A DNA stretch of 64,000 bases from Pedobacter cryoconitis (lineage in GTDB: Bacteria > Bacteroidota > Bacteroidia > Sphingobacteriales > Sphingobacteriaceae), in NCBI RefSeq assembly GCF_014200595.1, contig NZ_JACHCG010000004.1, positions 62,001 through 126,000 on the forward strand, written 5' to 3'. Position numbers and translations under genes: made by a program. The notes under the pieces are model-generated. The model was not told the DNA's origin and made no database searches. It saw only the letters and a list, made by a program, of their open reading frames with translations. Positions 43,120 through 53,725 of this stretch are shown here, one piece after another. Positions within the stretch are counted from its first letter, which is position 1, and every line of letters begins with the position of its first letter.

Positions 43120-44052
43120 ATGTTATTAAAGAAAAATGTCCCGCTAACCTACATCTTCGGGAAAATATATAAAGATCTGATTCTGGTAACCTTTTATGCC
43201 GTTGGTATCGTAGTACTTTATGAAAACTTTCATTTTACCAGGATCTCTATACCCATTGCCGTACCTGCTCTTTTGGGTACAGTCATCTCACTTTTACTGG
43301 CGTTCCGGTCTAACCAGGCTTATGACCGCTGGTGGGAAGCACGGATTCTCTGGGGCGGAATTGTCAATGATTCAAGATCATTAACAAGACAGGTACTGTA
43401 CTTTATTGATGATCCATATTATTCGGCAGAAATACAATTGTTTAAGGAACGGTTTGTGAAAAGACAAATTGCATGGTCTTATGGCCTAAGTCAATCGCTT
43501 AGAAATACGAACCCGATACTTGGATTGGACAAGTTTATGAAACCTGATGAGCTGGACTTTGTAAGCAGATATAAAAATATACCGATGTCTATTTTGGAAC
43601 TGCATGCAAGGGATATCAAAATCGCTGTTAAAGAAGGCTGGATTAATACTTATCAGCAGATAGAGATTGACAGGACTTTATCAAATTTATGTGATCGTAT
43701 GGGTGGCTCTGAGCGGATAAAAAACACGGTATTCCCGGTGACCTATAGTAAGTATATCAATATGACGATCTACTTATTTATTATCATGCTTCCTTTCGGA
43801 CTGATTGAGTTCTTTGGTTACATTGAAGTGCCGGTAGTTATCGCAATTGCAGCGGCTTTCTTATTAATTGAGAAGATGGCTATTCATTTGCAGGACCCTT
43901 TTGAAAACAAGCCTACAGATACGCCAACAACAACTATCTCCAGAACAATAGAAAGAGATTTATCTCAAATGTTGAATGATGCACATTACCATGAAGATAA
44001 AATGAAGGCTATGGAGCCTGTTCATAATTCAAAAACCTACTATATCTTATAG
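43120..44052 (+). CDS. Bestrophin family ion channel
   Basis: 310 aa. Bacterial bestrophins (YneE/UPF0187) form pentameric ion channels in the inner membrane. The N-terminal helices (LILVTFYAVGIVVLYENFHF) are followed by the family signature ALLGTVISLLLAFRSNQAYDRWWEARILWGGIVNDSRSL, and a second hydrophobic pair lies at residues about 212-250 (MTIYLFIIMLPFGLIEFFGYIEVPVVIAIAAAFLLIE). The conserved DPFENKPTDTPTT region is present. A strong terminator follows. Ion selectivity cannot be told from sequence. Confidence 0.92.
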   Translation: MLLKKNVPLTYIFGKIYKDLILVTFYAVGIVVLYENFHFTRISIPIAVPALLGTVISLLLAFRSNQAYDRWWEARILWGGIVNDSRSLTRQVLYFIDDPYYSAEIQLFKERFVKRQIAWSYGLSQSLRNTNPILGLDKFMKPDELDFVSRYKNIPMSILELHARDIKIAVKEGWINTYQQIEIDRTLSNLCDRMGGSERIKNTVFPVTYSKYINMTIYLFIIMLPFGLIEFFGYIEVPVVIAIAAAFLLIEKMAIHLQDPFENKPTDTPTTTISRTIERDLSQMLNDAHYHEDKMKAMEPVHNSKTYYIL

Positions 44053-44085
44053 TAGAAACTTATCTTATAACAGATTCTTATTTCC

Positions 44086-44130
44086 ATAAAAAAGGGGATC
44101 CCGCTGCACCGCAGTAGGATCCCCTTTTTG
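44086..44130. terminator. Strong bidirectional terminator
   Basis: A6-GGGGATCC stem paired with GGATCCCC-T5, with an inner CTGC/GCAG hairpin. It separates the convergent bestrophin and gyrB genes. Confidence 0.9.
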
Positions 44131-44146
44131 TGTTCAGATTGAAAGC

Positions 44147-46162
<2,016 letters not shown>

Positions 46163-46241
46163 TGTGGATAACTATTTGACCAAAAAACTCCATTAATGAC
46201 CCAAAAAAAACAAGTTATTTAGGATACTAAATTGGAAATTT

Positions 46242-46249
46242 TATATTTG
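46242..46249 (+). promoter_or_regulatory. Candidate -7 element for the OmpH-like lipoprotein
   Basis: TATATTTG matches TAnnTTTG, 84 bases before the start codon. The -33 region is not convincing. Confidence 0.4.
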
Positions 46250-46333
46250 CTAAAATTTACTCCGTCAGTTTAAACCGTAAATGGACACTGAAACTGGAAA
46301 AGAATTAAAAACAACATTATAATAAACGCATAA

Positions 46334-46945
46334 ATGAACAGAACATCCTTCAAACTAAGCACACTGGCTACCGCTGTAGCATTAGTTTCAGTATTGGCTT
46401 CCTGCCAGAGTAAAGACAACAAAGCTGCGACTGATACTGCGGTTAAAACTGACGTTGCTGCAACAACAGTTAAAGCTAACGAGCCTATCGTTTATGTAAA
46501 TTCGGATTCGTTATTAACTAAGTACCAGTACTTCAAAGATCTTAAGACCAAATTAGATGCTAAATCTAAAGCTGCTCAGACTGATCTTGCTGCAAAACAA
46601 CAGGCTTTTCAACGTGAAGTTGCTCAATATCAGCAAACTCAAAATACATTGCCTGCTGATCAGAGAGCTACTACTGAACAAAGATTAGCACGTAAACAAC
46701 AGGAATTACAAGCTTATCAGCAAAATGCCGGCGCTGCTTTACAAAATGAGCAAGGTGCTGAGCAAGAAAAATTATACAACAAAATTGCTGATTACCTGAA
46801 AATCTATGCTAAAGGTAAAGGTTATAAAATGGTGTTGACTTACCAGAAAGGTAACAGTGCTATTTTATTCGCTGATGCTTCTTTAGATGTGACAAGTGAA
46901 GTGATCACTGGTCTTAACGAAGGTTACAAGGCTGACAAAAAATAA
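46334..46945 (+). CDS. OmpH/Skp-like lipoprotein
   Basis: 203 aa. A lipoprotein signal peptide ends in VLASCQSKD with the lipobox Cys at residue 24. After an Ala/Thr-rich linker the OmpH fold begins (IVYVNSDSLLTKYQYFKDLKTKLDAK), then a long Gln/Ala-rich coiled coil (QQAFQREVAQYQQTQNTLPADQRATTEQRLARKQQELQAYQQNAG), then the return segment ADYLKIYAKGKGYKMVLTYQKGNSAILFA. Unlike soluble Skp at 1-485, it should be membrane-anchored. Its client proteins are unknown. It ends in a terminator. Confidence 0.88.
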   Translation: MNRTSFKLSTLATAVALVSVLASCQSKDNKAATDTAVKTDVAATTVKANEPIVYVNSDSLLTKYQYFKDLKTKLDAKSKAAQTDLAAKQQAFQREVAQYQQTQNTLPADQRATTEQRLARKQQELQAYQQNAGAALQNEQGAEQEKLYNKIADYLKIYAKGKGYKMVLTYQKGNSAILFADASLDVTSEVITGLNEGYKADKK

Positions 46946-46960
46946 TTAACGCTAAGCGTT

Positions 46961-46994
46961 AAAAAAGGTGCTCCTTAATTGGGGCATTTTTTTT
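46961..46994 (+). terminator. Terminator after the OmpH-like lipoprotein gene
   Basis: GGTGCTCC/GGGGCA stem with flanking A6 and T8 runs and G-U pairs; a palindrome AACGCTAAGCGTT lies just before it. It overlaps a possible longer start of the deaminase gene and argues against that start. Confidence 0.75.
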
Positions 46995-47009
46995 GCATAT
47001 AATTTTAAG

Positions 47010-47504
47010 ATGGAAAAAGAAACAAAAGAAGAGCGTGCCCATAAAAAGTTTATGCGCCTGGCTATTGCACTATCAGAGCAGAATGTATCAGAAAGCCTGG
47101 GAGGCCCTTTTGGCGCTGTAGTAGTTAAAGATGGAAAAATTGTAGCCAAAAGTGGAAACAGGGTGACTACAACAAATGACCCTACTGCACATGCAGAAGT
47201 ATCTGCGATCAGACTGGCCTGCAAAAAATTAAAAACTTTTGACCTGAATGGTTGTGTGATCTATACCAGTTGTGAACCTTGTCCGATGTGTCTGAGTGCC
47301 ATCTACTGGTCAAGGATCAATATTATCTATTATGCAAATACAAAGGCTGATGCTGCTCATATTGGTTTTGATGATCAGTTTATTTACGAAGAACTGGATA
47401 AACCGATGGAGAAACGTACCATCCCTGTGAACCAGCTGTTAAGGGAAGAAGCTCAGCAGGCTTTTAAACTCTGGGAACAGTCTGCTATAAAAATTGAATA
47501 TTAG
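47010..47504 (+). CDS. Nucleoside/guanine deaminase
   Basis: 164 aa from the ATG at 47010 (MEKETKEERAHKKFMRLA); the frame opens further upstream but through a terminator. It is a cytidine-deaminase-fold zinc enzyme: HAE at residues 61-63 (PTAHAEVSAIR) and CEPCPMC at 88-94 hold the zinc and catalytic Glu. The C-terminal part (KADAAHIGFDDQFIYEELDKP) resembles the guanine deaminase GuaD of the tRNA-adenosine-deaminase superfamily. Guanine to xanthine is the most likely reaction; another purine or nucleoside substrate is possible. Confidence 0.9.
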   Translation: MEKETKEERAHKKFMRLAIALSEQNVSESLGGPFGAVVVKDGKIVAKSGNRVTTTNDPTAHAEVSAIRLACKKLKTFDLNGCVIYTSCEPCPMCLSAIYWSRINIIYYANTKADAAHIGFDDQFIYEELDKPMEKRTIPVNQLLREEAQQAFKLWEQSAIKIEY

Positions 47505-47536
47505 CCAGGGGAAAACCCCGGCTAATCTTTTTTGTC
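47501..47536. terminator. Bidirectional terminator overlapping two stop codons
   Basis: TTAGCC(A)GGGG-AAAA-CCCCGGCTAA stem with a one-base bulge, followed by TCTTTTTT. It overlaps the deaminase stop (47502-47504) and the S4-protein stop (47522-47524). Confidence 0.82.
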
Positions 47537-47935
47537 TTCATCTTCGTCAAAAAGATTGCCTTTTAAATCATCAATCTCTCTTCTGTCTCTCTTGGTAGGC
47601 CTTCCTGCCCCCCTGTCGCGGATTAGAACTGGTGAATGGAACATACTTTTATATCCCTGCGTTTCTTCGAGCGGGGTAATGTCTTTATATTTCGTCACTG
47701 CGATCTTGGATTCGACCCTGGTATACAACAGTTCGACTACCTCGATGATCTTTTTTTCGATTCCTTTGGAAACCTGGTAAACGTCACCGGGTTTGACCAC
47801 TACAGAAGCTTTCACATTCTGACCGTTAAATTTAACGCGGCCAGCTTTACACGCCTCAGTTGCTAAAGTTCTTGTTTTAAACAATCTTATTGCCCACAAG
47901 TATTTATCTATCCGTAATTTTTCCTGCTCTGCCAT
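47522..47935 (-). CDS. S4-domain RNA-binding protein (Hsp15-like)
   Basis: 137 aa. The S4 domain covers residues about 6-60 (LRIDKYLWAIRLFKTRTLATEACKAGRVKFNGQNVKASVVVKPGD). This is the HslR/Hsp15 type, which in E. coli binds stalled 50S subunits carrying nascent chains. The tail (RDRGAGRPTKRDRREIDDLKGNLFDEDEDKKD) is basic then acidic, as is common in Hsp15. It is convergent with the deaminase gene and divergent from dapD. Confidence 0.9.
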   Translation of the reverse strand: MAEQEKLRIDKYLWAIRLFKTRTLATEACKAGRVKFNGQNVKASVVVKPGDVYQVSKGIEKKIIEVVELLYTRVESKIAVTKYKDITPLEETQGYKSMFHSPVLIRDRGAGRPTKRDRREIDDLKGNLFDEDEDKKD

Positions 47936-48012
47936 AAAAAATCAAAAATACATAAGTAAAAGATCGCTCAATACATAAAATTGATTTATTTTGTGAAAAA
48001 ATAAAATTGATA

Positions 48013-48831
48013 ATGATTAAAGAGTTGAAAAAGTTAATAGAGGCTGCTTGGGAAGACAGGACTTTATTAGAATATACTGAATATTGTGAAGCGATCGAGA
48101 CTGTTGTGATGCAACTGGATAAGGGAGAAATCCGCGTTGCTGAACCAATTCTAAATTCATGGGGAATCAATGAATGGGTAAAGAAAGCTGTTATCCTTTA
48201 TTTCCCTATCAGAGAAATGAAAGAAATTGAAGTTGGCCCTTTCGTATTTCATGATAAAATGAAATTGAAAACCAATTATAAAGAATTAGGAGTGAGAGTT
48301 GTTCCTGGTGCAAGTGCACGTTATGGCGCATTTTTATCTAAAGGAGTAATTTTAATGCCTTCTTATGTGAACATCGGTGCTTATATTGATGAAGGTACAA
48401 TGGTTGATACCTGGGCTACAGTAGGCTCTTGTGCACAAATCGGAAAGCATGTACACTTAAGTGGTGGTGTTGGTATCGGTGGTGTTTTAGAGCCAATTCA
48501 GGCTGCTCCGGTTATTATCGAAGACAACTGCTTTATCGGTTCAAGGGCTATCGTTGTGGAAGGTGTACGTGTAGAACGTGAGGCTGTTTTAGGCGCAAAC
48601 GTTGTATTGACTGCTTCTACTAAAATTATTGATGTTACAGGAAGTACGCCTGTTGAATATAAAGGTATCGTGCCTGCAAGATCAGTAGTGATTCCAGGAA
48701 GTTATACAAAAAAATTCCCTGCTGGTGATTACCAGGTTCCTTGTGCACTGATCATTGGAAAACGTAAAGAATCTACAGATAAAAAGACTTCACTTAATGA
48801 TGCATTAAGAGAAAACAATGTAGCAGTGTAA
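48013..48831 (+). CDS. dapD: 2,3,4,5-tetrahydropyridine-2,6-dicarboxylate N-succinyltransferase
   Basis: 272 aa from the ATG at 48013 (a TTG two codons earlier is possible). The enzyme acts in the succinylase branch of lysine and diaminopimelate synthesis. The helical N-terminus is followed by the left-handed beta-helix of hexapeptide repeats (YVNIGAYIDEGTMVDTWATVGSCAQIGKHVHLSGGVGIGGVLEP). IIEDNCFIGSRAIVVEGVRVEREAVLGANVVLTASTKI continues the coil. The stop overlaps the next start by one base. Confidence 0.95.
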   Translation: MIKELKKLIEAAWEDRTLLEYTEYCEAIETVVMQLDKGEIRVAEPILNSWGINEWVKKAVILYFPIREMKEIEVGPFVFHDKMKLKTNYKELGVRVVPGASARYGAFLSKGVILMPSYVNIGAYIDEGTMVDTWATVGSCAQIGKHVHLSGGVGIGGVLEPIQAAPVIIEDNCFIGSRAIVVEGVRVEREAVLGANVVLTASTKIIDVTGSTPVEYKGIVPARSVVIPGSYTKKFPAGDYQVPCALIIGKRKESTDKKTSLNDALRENNVAV

Positions 48832-49949
48832 TGAATATTGGTTTTGATGGAAAAAGAGCTGCCAATAATTTTACCGGTTTAGGCAATTACAGCAGGTCAC
48901 TTGTTTTACAGTTATCAGAATTTTTCCCTCAAAACCAATACTTTATTTACAGTCCCAAGGTAAAACGCCACGGTCAGATTTCTTCCTTTTTTGAAAGACA
49001 GAATATTCACCTGGTGTTACCTGAAAATTCTTCGCTCTTATGGAGAACTTTCGGCGTAAAAAAGCAACTAAAAAAAGATAACATTGCTATTTATCATGGT
49101 TTAAGTAATGAAATCCCCGTCGGTGTATCTCCGGCTATCCGGACTGTAGTTACCATTCATGATCTTATCTTTCTGCGTTATCCGCAGTATTATAAATTCA
49201 TAGACCGCACGATTTACAATTTCAAAAGTAAATATGCCTGCAAACATGCCGATCATATCATCGCCATCAGTGAGCAGACCAAAAATGATATCATTGAATA
49301 TTATCAGGTTGATCCTTCGAAAATAGAAGTGCTCTATCAAACCTGTGATGATTCTTTTAAACAAATTATCGGGCAGGAATTTAAAGATTCAATCCGCATA
49401 AAATATCAGCTGCCTGAAAAGTATATCCTCAATGTAGGAACAATCGAACCCAGAAAAAACTTACTGGCTTTAGTACAGGCTTTACCCGCTATTGACCCTG
49501 AGTTTAAATTGGTCGTGGTTGGTAAAAAGCAGTCTTATGCACAAAAAGTAATCGCGGAGATTGAAAAACTGGGACTTAGAGAAAGGGTTATCTTTCTGAA
49601 GGATATTCCCTTCACAGACCTCCCTGCGATCTATCAGCTGGCTACTGTATTTGTTTATCCGTCTTTTTATGAAGGTTTTGGTATCCCGGTCATCGAGGCA
49701 CTTTATGGCCGTATACCGGTTGTTGCGGCAACAGGCTCTTGTCTGGAAGAAGCAGGCGGCCCGCATAGTTTGTATATAGATCCAAATGATGCTGCTGCAC
49801 TGGCAAAGGCAGTAAATGCTGTTTTAACGGATCAAAAGCTGGCTGACCAGATGAAAGCGGAGGGCCTGCGCTACGCACAGCAATTCAATACTGCTAATTT
49901 AGCCCGTCAGCTGATGAATTCTTACAGCAACATGATCGCTAAAGATTAA
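48831..49949 (+). CDS. GT4-family glycosyltransferase
   Basis: 372 aa. A GT-B-fold transferase of family GT4: N-terminal FTGLGNYSRSLVLQLSEFFP, middle VTIHDLIFLRYPQYY, the hinge NVGTIEPRKNLLALVQAL, and the nucleotide-sugar motif PSFYEGFGIPVIEAL with the paired Glu residues. Sugar donor and acceptor cannot be told. It starts inside the dapD stop, so it may be co-translated with dapD, but no pathway link is evident. Confidence 0.92.
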   Translation: MNIGFDGKRAANNFTGLGNYSRSLVLQLSEFFPQNQYFIYSPKVKRHGQISSFFERQNIHLVLPENSSLLWRTFGVKKQLKKDNIAIYHGLSNEIPVGVSPAIRTVVTIHDLIFLRYPQYYKFIDRTIYNFKSKYACKHADHIIAISEQTKNDIIEYYQVDPSKIEVLYQTCDDSFKQIIGQEFKDSIRIKYQLPEKYILNVGTIEPRKNLLALVQALPAIDPEFKLVVVGKKQSYAQKVIAEIEKLGLRERVIFLKDIPFTDLPAIYQLATVFVYPSFYEGFGIPVIEALYGRIPVVAATGSCLEEAGGPHSLYIDPNDAAALAKAVNAVLTDQKLADQMKAEGLRYAQQFNTANLARQLMNSYSNMIAKD

Positions 49950-49990
49950 GAACCTTCTGAATACCGAAGATTATTTAATAAATTTACGGC

Positions 49991-50557
49991 ATGCTAAAAA
50001 CGGAAATTGACAAGGCTTTAACAGTCTTGAAAAATGGGGGCGTTATCCTCTATCCTACAGATACAGTATGGGGTATAGGTTGTGATGCGACGAATGAAGC
50101 AGCAGTCGAAAAAATTAATGCGATTAAAGGCCGCTCTGCTGATAAGAGTTTTATTGTCCTGGTGGATAATGATTCGAAAATACAAAGTTATATAGAGGAA
50201 GTGCCAGAGGTTGCGTACGATCTGATCGAATTTGCGGAACATCCATTAACCATTATTTTTTCCGGGGCAAAGAATTTAGCTAAAAATGTGATCAATGCAG
50301 ATGGCAGTGTAGGTATAAGAGTGGTTAAACACGATTTTGCACAGCAGTTAGTGCAACGTTTCAGAAAACCGATCGTTTCTACCTCAGCTAACCTTTCAGG
50401 ACAGCCTACCCCACAGTTTTTTGATGAGATAGACGAAGAAATTAAAGCTGCTGTAGATTATGTTGTGGACTGGGAACAGGAACTTAAAGTCAATAAAAAG
50501 GCATCTACAATCATGAAATTAAGTCCATCTGGTCAATTTTCCTTCATAAGAAAGTAA
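49991..50557 (+). CDS. L-threonylcarbamoyladenylate synthase (Sua5/YrdC family)
   Basis: 188 aa. The enzyme makes threonylcarbamoyl-AMP, the donor for t6A at position 37 of ANN-decoding tRNAs. Motifs are ILYPTDTVWGIGCDATNEAAVEKINAIKGRSADKSFIVLV at the start, VGIRVVKHDFAQQLVQ in the middle, and STSANLSGQPTPQF near the end. No Sua5-specific C-terminal domain is present, so it is the short YrdC/TsaC form. The neighbouring cca and miaA genes are also tRNA-related. Confidence 0.94.
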   Translation: MLKTEIDKALTVLKNGGVILYPTDTVWGIGCDATNEAAVEKINAIKGRSADKSFIVLVDNDSKIQSYIEEVPEVAYDLIEFAEHPLTIIFSGAKNLAKNVINADGSVGIRVVKHDFAQQLVQRFRKPIVSTSANLSGQPTPQFFDEIDEEIKAAVDYVVDWEQELKVNKKASTIMKLSPSGQFSFIRK

Positions 50558-50564
50558 GTTTTAG

Positions 50565-50572
50565 TACTTTTG
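50565..50572 (+). promoter_or_regulatory. Candidate -7 element for cca
   Basis: TACTTTTG matches TAnnTTTG, 53 bases before the GTG start of the CCA-adding enzyme gene. Confidence 0.45.
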
Positions 50573-50625
50573 CAGACGCTATTAAAAGCCTCATGAGTTT
50601 ATAAGCTCAAAACAATATATAATTA

Positions 50626-52041
50626 GTGAAAAAAAATCTAGAACATCCTGTTTTTAAGGTAATGGCTGATATTGCCGATGAAAATCATATCGAAGCCTAT
50701 GTGATTGGTGGATACGTACGGGATATTTTTCTGCAAAGACCATCAAAGGATATTGATGTAGTCGTACTGGGAAATGGGATCGAATTCGCTGAACTTACTG
50801 GAAAACAGTTAAAGAGTAAGGTTGCCGTTTTTAAAAACTTCGGTACAGCCATGTTAAAGTACCGGGAGCTCGAACTTGAATTTGTTGGTGCAAGAAAAGA
50901 ATCTTATCGCGCTGATTCCCGTAAGCCTATCGTTGAAAACGGTACAATTAAGGATGATCAGCTGAGAAGGGATTTTACAATCAATGCGCTGGCAATCTCG
51001 TTAAATAAAGAAAATTTCGGACAATTGGTCGATCCTTTTAATGGTGTAGAGGATTTGAATAATAAATTAATCCGTACCCCTCTGGATGCTGAAATCACTT
51101 TTTCAGACGATCCTTTACGCATGATGCGTGCGATCCGCTTTGCGACTCAATTGAATTTTAGTATTGATGAACAGGCATTAGCTGCAATTGCCAAACAAAA
51201 GGAAAGGATCAGTATTGTTTCCAAAGAAAGAATTACAGACGAACTGAATAAAATTATCCTCTCTCCTGTTCCCTCAATAGGTTTCAAATACTTGTTCGAT
51301 ACGGGCTTGCTTCATATCATATTTCCGCAAATGGCAAATTTATATGGAGTAGAAATCATCAAAGGAAAAGGACATAAAGACAATTTTTACCATACCTTGC
51401 AGGTACTGGATAATATCTGTGAAGTTACAGAGGATCTTTGGTTACGCTGGGCAGCGATTCTTCATGATATCGCGAAACCACCAACTAAACGCTTTGAGGA
51501 GAATCATGGCTGGACTTTTCATGGTCATGAAGATAAAGGAGCAAGAATGGTCCCCCAGATCTTTTCACAGCTGAAATTACCTCTGAACGAAAAAATGAAG
51601 TTTGTTCAAAAGATGGTTCAGCTACATTTGCGTCCTATTGTTCTGGCACAGGAAGTAGTAACGGATTCTGCGGTAAGACGTGTATTATTTGATGCGGGTG
51701 AAGATATTGAAAGCCTGATGTTACTTTGCAATGCAGATGTAACGACTAAAAATGAATATAAAGTAAAAAAATACCGGAATAACTTTGAGCTGGTTAAGCA
51801 AAAGCTGAAAGATGTAGAAGAGCGGGATAAAATAAGAAACTGGCAACCTCCTGTTTCGGGAAATGACATCATGGAAGTATTCGGCCTTGCTGCCGGTAAA
51901 GAAGTGGGCATGATTAAAAATGCAATCCGCGAAGCAATTCTGGAGGGAGAAATAACAAATTCACCTGACGAAGCGTTAGCATTTATGTTACGCAAGGGAA
52001 AAGAATTTGGATTAACTCCCATTACAGAACAACCTAAATAA
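50626..52041 (+). CDS. cca: CCA tRNA nucleotidyltransferase with HD domain
   Basis: 471 aa with a GTG start; the next in-frame Met is 12 codons later, very close to the nucleotidyltransferase core, so GTG is preferred. It adds or repairs the 3' CCA of tRNAs. Catalytic motifs: GGYVRD and DIDVVV (metal-binding Asp pair), then LRRDFTINALA and DDPLRMMRAIRFA. A C-terminal HD domain (ILHDIAKPPTKRFEENHGWTFHGHEDKG) may give phosphohydrolase activity. The family includes poly(A) polymerases, but the layout and single copy favour CCA addition. Confidence 0.92.
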   Translation: MKKNLEHPVFKVMADIADENHIEAYVIGGYVRDIFLQRPSKDIDVVVLGNGIEFAELTGKQLKSKVAVFKNFGTAMLKYRELELEFVGARKESYRADSRKPIVENGTIKDDQLRRDFTINALAISLNKENFGQLVDPFNGVEDLNNKLIRTPLDAEITFSDDPLRMMRAIRFATQLNFSIDEQALAAIAKQKERISIVSKERITDELNKIILSPVPSIGFKYLFDTGLLHIIFPQMANLYGVEIIKGKGHKDNFYHTLQVLDNICEVTEDLWLRWAAILHDIAKPPTKRFEENHGWTFHGHEDKGARMVPQIFSQLKLPLNEKMKFVQKMVQLHLRPIVLAQEVVTDSAVRRVLFDAGEDIESLMLLCNADVTTKNEYKVKKYRNNFELVKQKLKDVEERDKIRNWQPPVSGNDIMEVFGLAAGKEVGMIKNAIREAILEGEITNSPDEALAFMLRKGKEFGLTPITEQPK

Positions 52042-52042
52042 C

Positions 52043-52075
52043 AATATGTTCTAATGAAAAACATATTTTATTTTA
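52043..52075 (+). terminator. AT-rich hairpin after cca
   Basis: AATATGTT (52043-52050) pairs with AACATATT (52060-52067) and is followed by TTATTTTA. A weak terminator, or a structured spacer before the next gene. Confidence 0.35.
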
Positions 52076-52104
52076 TAATTTTATAATATAGAAATACAGC
52101 ACAA

Positions 52105-52755
52105 ATGGCAATTTATAGATTCAGACTTAGTTTTGACGATTACGATGAAGTAATCAGAGAGATCGATATCAAATCAACGCAAACTTTTGAAGATTTACAT
52201 AAAGCACTACACCGCACAACAGGTTATAATGCAGAAAAATCTTCTTCATTTTATGTAAGTTCTGATCATTGGATCAAAGGGGATGAAATCGCCTATCTTC
52301 CAACACAAAAGAAAACCGATCGCGGTGTAAGCTTAATGGAAAAATCCAGGCTGAGTGCTTTTATTGAAGATCCACATCAGAAATTTTATTATATCTACAA
52401 TTTTGACCGTCCTTATGAGTTTCATGTAGAACTGATCAAAATTATTTTGCAGACAGATCCTAATATTGAATATCCTGTTCTTTTCAAAAGTATCGGTGAA
52501 GCACCTAAGATCTTTGATGCCAACAATATCCCAACTGAAGTCGTAACGAATAACCCTATTTCTAATGATTTCGATTTTCTGAACGAGATGGACTTTGTAC
52601 CTGAAGACACAGAAGAAATTGAAGCGATGGATGGCCGTGGTATCACTACATCAGAAAAAAGTGAAGATGCTGATGACGACGATTCAGATTCAGATGATTT
52701 CTCTGAAGATGAAGATTACCATGAAGATGAGTACGATAGCAAAGAAGATTACTAA
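52105..52755 (+). CDS. pRiA4b ORF-3-like protein with acidic C-terminal tail
   Basis: 216 aa. Residues about 1-120 match the pRiA4b ORF-3/'IS1096 passenger TnpR-like' fold: AIYRFRLSFDDYDEVIREIDIKSTQTFEDLHKALHRTTGYN and DPHQKFYYIYNFDRPYEFHVELIKI. Despite the name, no transposase or resolvase activity is implied and no insertion sequence is nearby. The last 50 residues are extremely acidic (long Asp/Glu/Ser runs, for example DADDDDSDSDDFSEDEDYHEDE). It sits between cca and miaA, with miaA starting 9 bases later. Function is unknown. Confidence 0.85.
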   Translation: MAIYRFRLSFDDYDEVIREIDIKSTQTFEDLHKALHRTTGYNAEKSSSFYVSSDHWIKGDEIAYLPTQKKTDRGVSLMEKSRLSAFIEDPHQKFYYIYNFDRPYEFHVELIKIILQTDPNIEYPVLFKSIGEAPKIFDANNIPTEVVTNNPISNDFDFLNEMDFVPEDTEEIEAMDGRGITTSEKSEDADDDDSDSDDFSEDEDYHEDEYDSKEDY

Positions 52756-52764
52756 GCCATATCA

Positions 52765-53676
52765 ATGGCAAAAAATAAAACATTAATTGTAATTGCAGGG
52801 CCAACGGCAATAGGTAAAACAGCTTTAGCTATTACGCTGGCCCAACATTTTACAACAGAAATCATCTCTGCTGATTCCAGGCAGTTTTTCAAGGAGATGT
52901 CAATAGGAACCGCAAAGCCTCATGCAGATGAGCTTGCTGCCGCTAAACATCATTTTATTGATTCTCATTCTATCAATACTTTCTTCAGTACGGGAGATTT
53001 CGAGAAACAAGCTTTAGGGCTATTGGATGAAATCTTTACCAGGCATGATCTGGCAATTATGGTTGGAGGATCTGGTTTATACCTGGATGCTGTCACTAAA
53101 GGACTTGATGAATTGCCTGATACGGACATGGAAATCAGATCTCAGCTGAATCAGCTATTTGAAACAGAGGGGCTGGAACCCATCAAAGCACAACTTGAAG
53201 CGGCTGATCCGGAGTATTATGCAAAAGTAGACCAGGCGAATACGCAACGTCTCATCCGCGGACTGGAGTTTTTTCTGTCTACAGGGAAAAAGGTCTCCTC
53301 ATTTTTAACGAACAGCAAAAAAGAGAGATCTTTTAATATTATAAAAATCGGTTTGAATATGGAAAGACCTCTTTTATATGAACGCATCAACCATCGTGTA
53401 GATGTGATGCTGGAGGAAGGTCTGTTAGAAGAAGTCAAATCACTGAAAGATTACAGAGAACTCAATGCACTAAAAACTGTTGGGTATACTGAACTTTTCG
53501 ATTATCTGGATGGCACAATTACTTATGATATTGCGGTAGATAAGATCAAGCAGAACACCAGGCGATTTGCAAAGCGTCAGCTGACCTGGTTCAGAAGGGA
53601 CACACAAATCCATTGGTTCTCCCCTGATCAGTCGGCAGAAGTCATCAATTTCCTGGAAGAATCAATAAAAAAATAA
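52765..53676 (+). CDS. miaA: tRNA dimethylallyltransferase
   Basis: 303 aa. It adds a dimethylallyl group to A37 of tRNAs reading UNN codons. The P-loop GPTAIGKTALAI is at residues about 12-23, followed by ISADSRQFFKEMSIGTAKP, MVGGSGLYLDAVTKGLD, and ALKTVGYTELFDYLDG. RFAKRQLTWFRRD near the end is the family tRNA-contact motif. Length is standard. It is the last gene of the plus-strand run, closed by a terminator. Confidence 0.96.
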   Translation: MAKNKTLIVIAGPTAIGKTALAITLAQHFTTEIISADSRQFFKEMSIGTAKPHADELAAAKHHFIDSHSINTFFSTGDFEKQALGLLDEIFTRHDLAIMVGGSGLYLDAVTKGLDELPDTDMEIRSQLNQLFETEGLEPIKAQLEAADPEYYAKVDQANTQRLIRGLEFFLSTGKKVSSFLTNSKKERSFNIIKIGLNMERPLLYERINHRVDVMLEEGLLEEVKSLKDYRELNALKTVGYTELFDYLDGTITYDIAVDKIKQNTRRFAKRQLTWFRRDTQIHWFSPDQSAEVINFLEESIKK

Positions 53677-53680
53677 GATT

Positions 53681-53718
53681 AAGGAGAAAAAAACGGCAGA
53701 AACTGTTTTCTCCTTATT
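53681..53718. terminator. Bidirectional terminator
   Basis: AAGGAGAAAA (53681-53690) pairs with TTTTCTCCTT (53706-53715) and is flanked by A- and T-rich runs. It lies between convergent miaA and the DUF3467 gene. Confidence 0.8.
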
Positions 53719-53725
53719 TATTTAA

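Noticed and set aside
52105..52755. Possible insertion-sequence remnant, because the family is named after an IS1096 passenger gene
   Set aside because: No transposase, terminal inverted repeats or target duplication is seen, and the gene fits tightly between cca and miaA.
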